Positions 15,896 to 21,316 of a DNA stretch of 23,088 bases are shown here, in pieces. The DNA is from Prevotellaceae bacterium UBA4336 (GTDB lineage: Bacteria > Bacteroidota > Bacteroidia > Bacteroidales > Bacteroidaceae). Under the pieces are notes generated by a model. It did no database searches. It saw nothing but the letters and a program-made list of their open reading frames with translations, and had not been told where the DNA came from. The position numbers and the translations under genes are program-made. The stretch spans positions 1 through 23,088 of the forward strand of contig DGTM01000021.1 in assembly GCA_002394305.1 (NCBI GenBank), in the 5' to 3' direction. The number at the start of each line of letters is the position of its first letter. The first letter of the stretch is position 1.

Positions 15896-16855
15896 TCAGG
15901 AAAAGGCTTCCACCTCGGCGGAGTAGTGGCCGTAGACGTACTCCACAACCATGCGTCCGTAGCGGCCCTGCTCGGCCACGAGGCACGAGATGAGTCCCAT
16001 CGTCCAGCGCCAGTTGACCTCGATGCACGGGCAGATGCCTTCCGCGGCCAGCATCATGTCGATGCCTACGGGCCCCTCGTAGTCGAAGCCCTTCAGCCGC
16101 TCTTCCCACCAGCGGCGTATCTCCTGCAGATATTGCAGGGGAACGTACTGCGCCAGCCAGGCGAGCTTCTGTCCTTCGGGAGCCACCCAGTTGCCCAGGT
16201 ACGCCCCGCGCTCGTTGGTGTAGAAGAGCGACAGTCCCCGGTACTCCACGCCGCCCTGTCCGTCGAGCCAGAACTCCAGGGCAAAGTCGGTCAGCTTGTG
16301 CAGTGACTGCTCCACGACGACACTTCCCTGTGCCTCCAGGATGCGGTCCGCCCAGGCCTTCCACCCTGCCTTGTCGCTCTGCATCAAGCCTCGTCCGCTG
16401 CTGCTCCAAGGCGACTTCAGCAGGGCAGGGCCAAACGTGTTGGCGGCTGCTTCGGCTTCCTCGATGCTCCGGCAAAGGACGGAACGGCCTGCAAGATGCC
16501 CGTCAAGGGGCAGCTCGTCGCGAAGTTCCTGCAGGAGCGACACGGCCGTCTGTCGGTGGGAAAGCTGTCGGATGTGCTCCAACTCGTCGGGCGAAGGCAG
16601 GAGCGACGCCTTCACTCCGGCCCTTTGAAGCTGGTGGCAGAGCGACGGACTCCATCCCCAGGGCAGAATCGTCGTGTCGTCGGGCAGGTCAAGATGCGCC
16701 TCGCCGTCCCAGACGACGTCGTCTTCCTCCGCCCACCACTGCGGCAGCCACCACAGCTCGCGCCGCATCTGCTGTATCCGTGCGGGCGGCGTATAGCCCG
16801 GCTTGCCGTCGGCCAGCGCCATATCGTTCTCGGGGTTGAAAATATATAAATTCAA
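15896..16855 (-). CDS. ATP-grasp family protein, function unknown
   Basis: A 319-residue protein. It begins MNLYIFNPENDMALADG, a start I recognise from a conserved Bacteroidales family. This needs a TTG start at 16855; an ATG at 16966 would add 37 residues of spacer-derived sequence, and the ATG at MALADG is too far in. An ATP-grasp fold is suggested by LLKSPWSSSGRGLM (glycine-rich loop), VVVEQSLHKLTDFALEF, and VGIDMML followed by CIEVNWRWTMG, where Asp and Glu/Asn would bind metal. ATP-grasp enzymes join a carboxylate to an amine or thiol through an acyl phosphate. It reads in the same direction as the upstream SpoIID fusion gene, 225 bp away across a repeat array, so cotranscription is possible but not shown. 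A ligase acting on a cell-envelope or nucleotide-sugar product is inference. Confidence 0.75.
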   Translation of the reverse strand: MNLYIFNPENDMALADGKPGYTPPARIQQMRRELWWLPQWWAEEDDVVWDGEAHLDLPDDTTILPWGWSPSLCHQLQRAGVKASLLPSPDELEHIRQLSHRQTAVSLLQELRDELPLDGHLAGRSVLCRSIEEAEAAANTFGPALLKSPWSSSGRGLMQSDKAGWKAWADRILEAQGSVVVEQSLHKLTDFALEFWLDGQGGVEYRGLSLFYTNERGAYLGNWVAPEGQKLAWLAQYVPLQYLQEIRRWWEERLKGFDYEGPVGIDMMLAAEGICPCIEVNWRWTMGLISCLVAEQGRYGRMVVEYVYGHYSAEVEAFS

Positions 16856-16925
16856 GGGTTGTGTGTGTATAATGATGGATGATTGTTGACGGATGGCAGA
16901 CTTTTGCCCGATGTCATTCGGATAT

Positions 16926-17110
16926 TTTCCCCGGCACGGGGAGAAAAAATCCAAGCCCCGTGCCACAAAACTATTTCAAAGGCTTGGAAATATATTTTAG
17001 TGCCTTTGAAATATATTTCCAAGCCGCTGAAATGTATTTCAGTGCCGCTGAAAAAGTTTTTGTCTGCGCGGGGTGAACTTTTATGTCGTGCGTGCGGGAA
17101 GTTTGTTGCC
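16926..17110. repeat. Second 21-22 bp periodic array with a 9-bp GC hairpin
   Basis: The spacer between the SpoIID fusion and the ATP-grasp gene carries about eight 21-22 bp units of the same style as 1779-2122, running into the last codons of the fusion gene (17081 onward). 16974-17025 matches 1880-1931 at 51 of 52 positions, including 17-bp inverted arms (16981-16997 and 17009-17025). At its left end GGCACGGGG (16933-16941) and CCCCGTGCC (16956-16964) form a perfect 9-bp stem with a 14-nt loop. No T-run follows on the minus strand, so it is not an ordinary terminator. 16856-16925 holds nothing else I can name. Confidence 0.85.
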
Positions 17111-20100
17111 GGGGCTGATCCTGGCTCCTGTGTAATAGTGCCGGAGTATCTGCCTGTAGTTGTAGCCCTGCTCGCCCATGACGGCGGCTCCTATCTGGCA
17201 GAGGCCGACGCCGTGGCCCCAGCCGTGTCCGTGCAGGATGAAACGCCCGGGCACTCCGCCGCGCACATTCTTCGTCTCGACGGTGAAGGCGCTGCTCTTC
17301 AGCGTGGAGGTGCTGAGCATGCGGCGGATTTCAAGCTCTTTGCCGACGACGAAGGACCTCTCCTGTCCCACGATGCGCAGCTTGCTGATGTGTCCGCCGG
17401 GGCCGCTCTCCACTGGTTCCAGCGCCAGGATGGGCCCGAGGTCCGCCTTCAGGTGCTCCGTGATGCGGTCGTGAATCTCCTGTTGAGTGAGCTCTTCCGT
17501 CCATTCGAAGAAGTCGTGCGTCTCGAGGTCATAGTCGTTGAGCACCTGCCGAAGGATTCGCGTGTCGCTGGTGTTGCAGAAGGGGTCGGCCACGGAGCGC
17601 AGGTAGGGGACCTGGATGTTCTCCCAGCAGTACTGGAACTCGTTGGTCCTGCCGCCGCAGCATTTGCCGAAGCGTGTGTCGCAGATGTGTCCGTCGAACG
17701 TCAGCACCTGCCCGCGAGTGGCATCGACTGCTTCTGCCACACGGGGGTCGCTCTGCCGTGTGATGCCCTGATAGCGCTGGCAATGGTCGTCGGCACAGAC
17801 GTCGAAGATGGTGTGGTCCTCGCGGTCGTACCACCGGATGCTTTCGCCCTCGCCCTTGACAAAGGAGAAGAAGGGGGCTGCCTGCTCGGCATGTTCCTGC
17901 CGACGCTGCATCTGAGCGTAGAGCCAGCTGCGGCTGATGACGGCCGACGCCTTGAGGAACTCCAGCGAGCAACTGCTCTTCATCTCGCTGCTGATGACGC
18001 TCTTGAGGTAGTCCTCCACGGGAAGGATGTTGATGGCAACTATCTTGTCTTCGTCCACCACGAGTTTGAGCGTGCCGCTGAAGGTTTGCGACTCCTGCCT
18101 TTCCCAGTGGAAACTGCGTCCGATGGTGACATTGTGAAGGGTGAACGACCCTCCTTCCCCGGCCATTGCCCTGAACGTCAGCTCCCTGTAGACGTTGTCC
18201 TTCCAGCGAATGCCGCCTTCGGTGTACTCGGCTGTCTGTTCGCCTGTCACTTCTGTTCCCTTGGCCTGATAGGTGCCGTTGATGCAGAAGCGGATGACGG
18301 TGTCCTTCATGATGCCGACGGAGACAGTCTCTCTCCCAACCACAGGCCCTCCATCCCCCTTCTGGGGAAGTCCTTCGCCTGTTTCTCCTCCTGAAGGGGG
18401 TTGGGGGGCCTGCTTGTCAGTCAGTTCCTCTATGATGGGCTTCAAGTCTTCTTCGCTCAGCGTGACTTCCCGGAGAATGTCGGCGGCTTTCTCTGCTGTC
18501 AGGGCGTTGAAGTCCTGCTCGCGGGGTGTGATGATGAGGCCGCACATGTCGAGTGCTCCGGGGCTGACGAGAAGCTGGTCCTTGCCTTCGGCGTAGTAGC
18601 AGTCAGGCCGATGCTTGCTGCGGGGGAAGATGAGGGTGACGATTTCGTCGGGACGGCTGGCAGTGCCTGCCTGACGCCAGCAGACGATGTTGAGCCTGGG
18701 CTCTGCCTCGTCGCCCACGATGGGGAGTGCCTTGTAGACGCGCTGGCAGAGGATGCTGTCGCTCTCGGCCGGCATGCTGCGGATGACGAAGACAGGGCAC
18801 GGATAACCCTCCAAGAGATAGAGTCCGCAGCGGCTGCCCACGTTGCCGGCTTCCTCCATCGAGGCCGTCTGTTCGCCTGTCAGGGGGTAGAGCTTGCGCA
18901 GCTTGTTCTCGTACATCGTCCAGTCGCGCTCCAAGGGGGCGACGCCTCGGCTGCCTGCCTGCAGGTGCATGTGGTCGGGACAAGATGCGCCGCAGAGCGG
19001 ACCGTTGTAGAAGACAATGTGCCGCGGCATGTTCCACGCCATGCGCCGCAGCGTGCCGAACGAGCTGTAGATGCTCTGCGGTGTGTGCCGACGCATGGGG
19101 ATGGTGAAGTGCTGCGGCAGGATGGGGTAGGGGTTGACGAGTATCTGATAGTGCTTCTCGGTCATCAGCTTGTGCTGCTCCTTCGGTCGGTTGTTGTCGC
19201 AGAGGAAGCATGGACGTTCGCTGATGCTCTTCTTGTCGATGGCAGCACCCGTCGAGACGATACGGGCAGGGTTCCATTGGGCAATAAAAGTCGGACCCTC
19301 TCCCAACCTGTCCCTTGCAGGAAGAGGAGAAGATACTTTTTCTCCTTCAATAGTCTGGTGGTTACTGCTCTTCTCCCTATAAGGGAGAGGTCGGGAGAGG
19401 GTCTGCTCTTCCAGCGCCTTGTACCGTTCGGCGGCTTCGGGCCATTCCTGCAGCTCCTTTTGGAAGAAAGCGTCAATTTCCTCCTCGGTCACCTTGTGCT
19501 GCCAGAGCTGGTTGAGTTGCTGTCGGGCTTTAATTTCGAGGGTGCGCAGGTGGTCCTTGTAGGTGTTGTTCTTGTTGATTTTGTCCTGGCTGAGTGCTGC
19601 GTCGCTGTTGCCTTCCCAACGGCGGCAGAGATACACCTCGTCGTAGATGCGTCCGATGCGGTAGCGGCGGCTTATCATCAGGCCCAGCGCATAGTCCTCG
19701 CCGTAGCTGGTGTTGGGAATCTGCAGCTTTCGCAGGACGGGTGTGAAGAAGGCTCTGGGTGCTCCGAGGCCGTTGATGCGCAGGGCATTGTTGCGACCGT
19801 TCATCAAGGTCCATTCGCGGTGGTCGATGAGGCCCGGCGGCAAGGTGTTCAGCTGGAAGTCGCACATACGGTATGAGCCGATGACCATGGCGGCACCTTC
19901 GGCATAGAAGGCATCCACCATGCGTTGCAAGGTGTGGGGCGAGGAGTAGAGGTCGTCGCTGTCGAGCTGCACCACGAAGCGTCCCACCTGCGGATGATGC
20001 ACGGCCATGTTCCAGCAGCCGCCGATGCCGAGGTCGTTGCGGTCGGGGATGAGGTGGATGAGATTCTTCACTCTAAACTCTTCACTCTTCACTCTCTCGA

Positions 20101-21037
20101 TGATTTCCGTCGTGCCGTCGGTTGAGTGGTTGTCGATGACGATGACGTTGAAGGGGAAGGATGTCTCCTGCGAGAGAGCCGAGCGGATGGCATCCTCGAT
20201 GGTGCGTTCGCGGTTGCGGACGGGGATGACGACGGAGGCTTCGACGGCGAACTCGCCTTCCGAGAGGTTCACTTCGTCGTACTCGTTGCCGTGCAGGTAG
20301 GCATTGAGGGCGCGGAGGTGACGTGTACAAGCCCGTTCCATCTCCACCTGACGGGCGCGGTTGCGGGGGTCGACGTAGTCGAACTGCTTCTGTCCGCTCA
20401 GCCTGGTATCGCGTTCCACCTCGGTGTAGAGAAACTCGTCGATGTGCAGGGGCAGTTGCTTGCGGCTGATGTAGAGCCGGAGGTCGTAGAGGCCTGCGTA
20501 CTGGTAGTTGTGGAGGTTTTCCTGAGCGACGTACTCCTTCAACACCTCCGTCCGGAAGAGCAGCACGGAGCCCATCTGGAAGTCATCGCGAACGGAGCCG
20601 AGCTGGTAGTCGATAAGGGGAACCGCTTCAAGGGCCGGACCCTCTCCCGACCTCTCCCTTGTAGGGAGAGGAGTAGATACTTTATCCCTCTCAACAGGCT
20701 TGTTGGTATCTGCTCCTTTCCCTACAAGGGAGAGGTCGGGAGAGGGTCTGTAGTGGTCGCTGTACATCATGAGCGCTTGGCTGTCCTCGGCGATGGTGAG
20801 GAGCCTTGTCAGGGCGTGATAGCCGAGCTGGAGGGTATCGTACTTGGTATATAATAATGTATATGGTGCAGTGGCAGTCTCAGCGATGTATCGTATGGCG
20901 CGTGTGCCAAAGGGATTCTTGTCGCGCAAGAAGTTGATGCTCTGCACGTTGCTGTCGGCCTGCAGATTCTGCATTGTGCCCATGACCTGTTCGTCGCTCT
21001 CGAAGGGGATGAAGCAATCAATTGTGTTCTTTACCAT
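17081..21037 (-). CDS. Four-domain fusion: GT-A-like, GT2 glycosyltransferase, DUF4922, SpoIID/LytB
   Basis: One unbroken 1318-residue frame. About 1-250: a GT-A-like domain (YTLLYTKYDTLQLGY, MMYSDHYR, FQMGSVLLFR) without a clear catalytic set. About 263-515: a GT2 domain with VVIPVRNRERTIEDAI, VIDNHSTDGTTEI and the DXD-like LDSDD near 358. About 517-875: a DUF4922 HIT/GalT-like domain with FNPARIVSTGA-like (QWNPARIVSTGA), PCFLC near 609-613 and the histidine motif PDHMHLQAG near 687-695. About 904-1318: a SpoIID/LytB domain starting VSVGIM, with LPVEDYLKSVISSEM and HGWGHGVGLCQIGA. SpoIID-type domains enhance or perform peptidoglycan amidase or transglycosylase reactions; DUF4922 has not been given a reaction. 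No signal peptide is seen, which is odd for a SpoIID domain. In-frame repeat insertions lie at residues about 96-135, 319-326, 545-583 and 876-900. The last lies exactly at the DUF4922-SpoIID junction. A promoter precedes it at 21092-21122. Confidence 0.88.
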   Translation of the reverse strand: MVKNTIDCFIPFESDEQVMGTMQNLQADSNVQSINFLRDKNPFGTRAIRYIAETATAPYTLLYTKYDTLQLGYHALTRLLTIAEDSQALMMYSDHYRPSPDLSLVGKGADTNKPVERDKVSTPLPTRERSGEGPALEAVPLIDYQLGSVRDDFQMGSVLLFRTEVLKEYVAQENLHNYQYAGLYDLRLYISRKQLPLHIDEFLYTEVERDTRLSGQKQFDYVDPRNRARQVEMERACTRHLRALNAYLHGNEYDEVNLSEGEFAVEASVVIPVRNRERTIEDAIRSALSQETSFPFNVIVIDNHSTDGTTEIIERVKSEEFRVKNLIHLIPDRNDLGIGGCWNMAVHHPQVGRFVVQLDSDDLYSSPHTLQRMVDAFYAEGAAMVIGSYRMCDFQLNTLPPGLIDHREWTLMNGRNNALRINGLGAPRAFFTPVLRKLQIPNTSYGEDYALGLMISRRYRIGRIYDEVYLCRRWEGNSDAALSQDKINKNNTYKDHLRTLEIKARQQLNQLWQHKVTEEEIDAFFQKELQEWPEAAERYKALEEQTLSRPLPYREKSSNHQTIEGEKVSSPLPARDRLGEGPTFIAQWNPARIVSTGAAIDKKSISERPCFLCDNNRPKEQHKLMTEKHYQILVNPYPILPQHFTIPMRRHTPQSIYSSFGTLRRMAWNMPRHIVFYNGPLCGASCPDHMHLQAGSRGVAPLERDWTMYENKLRKLYPLTGEQTASMEEAGNVGSRCGLYLLEGYPCPVFVIRSMPAESDSILCQRVYKALPIVGDEAEPRLNIVCWRQAGTASRPDEIVTLIFPRSKHRPDCYYAEGKDQLLVSPGALDMCGLIITPREQDFNALTAEKAADILREVTLSEEDLKPIIEELTDKQAPQPPSGGETGEGLPQKGDGGPVVGRETVSVGIMKDTVIRFCINGTYQAKGTEVTGEQTAEYTEGGIRWKDNVYRELTFRAMAGEGGSFTLHNVTIGRSFHWERQESQTFSGTLKLVVDEDKIVAINILPVEDYLKSVISSEMKSSCSLEFLKASAVISRSWLYAQMQRRQEHAEQAAPFFSFVKGEGESIRWYDREDHTIFDVCADDHCQRYQGITRQSDPRVAEAVDATRGQVLTFDGHICDTRFGKCCGGRTNEFQYCWENIQVPYLRSVADPFCNTSDTRILRQVLNDYDLETHDFFEWTEELTQQEIHDRITEHLKADLGPILALEPVESGPGGHISKLRIVGQERSFVVGKELEIRRMLSTSTLKSSAFTVETKNVRGGVPGRFILHGHGWGHGVGLCQIGAAVMGEQGYNYRQILRHYYTGARISPGNKLPARTT
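18344..18411. repeat. In-frame palindromic element C (DUF4922-SpoIID junction)
   Basis: AGGCCCTCCATCCCCCTTCT at the left is nearly inverted by the right end (complement AGGCCCCCCAACCCCCTTCA), giving a 68-bp hairpin pair. It encodes the PQPPSGGETGEGLPQKGDGG-like linker between the DUF4922 and SpoIID domains. Confidence 0.75.
19293..19404. repeat. In-frame palindromic element B (DUF4922 N-terminus)
   Basis: A 112-bp inverted pair begins GGACCCTCTCCCAACCTGTC and ends GGGAGAGGTCGGGAGAGGGT plus CT, with arms of roughly 36 bp that mostly match. It is homologous along its length to element A, including the middle (AGATACTTT...CTGCTC). It encodes SRPLPYREKS...KVSSPLPARDRLGEGP inside the start of the DUF4922 domain. 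Confidence 0.85.
20063..20098. repeat. In-frame AGTGAAGAGT-type word repeat inside the GT2 domain
   Basis: On the minus strand, AGTGAAGAGTGAAGAGTTTA followed by GAGTGAAGA is an A/G-rich word array of the type otherwise seen between genes. It encodes RVKSEEFRVKN between the GT2 helix and the LIHLIPDRND strand. Confidence 0.65.
20637..20749. repeat. In-frame palindromic element A (GT-A-like domain)
   Basis: A 113-bp inverted pair whose arms, compared over about 43 bp each, differ at two positions. Each arm itself holds a hairpin (CCTCTCCCT / AGGGAGAGG). The ends are GGACCC and GGGTCT. On the minus strand it encodes SPDLSLVGKG...KVSTPLPTRERSGEGP between MMYSDHYR and LIDYQLGS. Confidence 0.9.
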
Positions 21038-21091
21038 TTCCGTTTCCGTTTACTGTTACGATGGTGTGTAGGGTTCGTTCGCTTTTCCCTG

Positions 21092-21122
21092 CAAAGGTAC
21101 GAAGTTTAATTTGAAAAACAAA
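21092..21122 (-). promoter_or_regulatory. Putative promoter of the four-domain fusion gene
   Basis: On the minus strand TTTG (complement of 21119-21122), a 19-bp A/T-rich spacer and TACCTTTG (21092-21099) match the Bacteroidetes promoter. Transcription from about 21088 gives a leader near 50 nt before the ATG at 21037. Confidence 0.7.
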
Positions 21123-21149
21123 ATTAATGAGGAGTTTTGTAGTAAGGAG

Positions 21150-21234
21150 GTAGTAGTTAAGTAGTCAGTAGTTAAGCCGATACCTTTTTTCGCTTGCTGT
21201 CTGTTTCCTGGTGCATTCGGCTTAACTACTTAAC
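21150..21234. repeat. Inverted word repeat (AGTAGTTAAG type)
   Basis: AGTAGTTAAGCCGA (21167-21180) is perfectly inverted by TCGGCTTAACTACT (21217-21230) across 36 nt. Extra TAGTTAAG words lie outside each arm. The element lies between the fusion-gene promoter and the htpG terminator. Confidence 0.75.
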
Positions 21235-21258
21235 TACTGCCTGATTCGAGGGGAAAAA

Positions 21259-21292
21259 GAAGGGGACATGTCTGTTGCGACATGTCCCCTTC
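21259..21292 (-). terminator. Intrinsic terminator of htpG
   Basis: A perfect 14-bp stem (21259-21272 with 21279-21292) with a 6-nt loop begins 24 bp after the htpG stop. On the minus strand it is followed by TTCTTTTTCCCC, the expected T-rich tract. Confidence 0.8.
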
Positions 21293-21316
21293 GATGATAT
21301 ACGTCTCCCTAAAATG

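Noticed and set aside
16966..16973. TAGTTTTG on the minus strand as a -7 element for the ATP-grasp gene
   Set aside because: It matches TAnnTTTG but has no TTTG at 19-21 bp upstream and lies inside the periodic array, where A/T-rich cores will match by chance.
18344..18411. A frameshift or misassembly creating the fusion
   Set aside because: The frame is open and codon use is consistent on both sides of all repeats; an error would have to preserve frame at every insertion. Read evidence would still settle it.
16883..19876. Two long plus-strand open frames (16883-18394 and 18401-19876)
   Set aside because: Antisense to the SpoIID and DUF4922 parts of the fusion gene; the real gene has motifs throughout.
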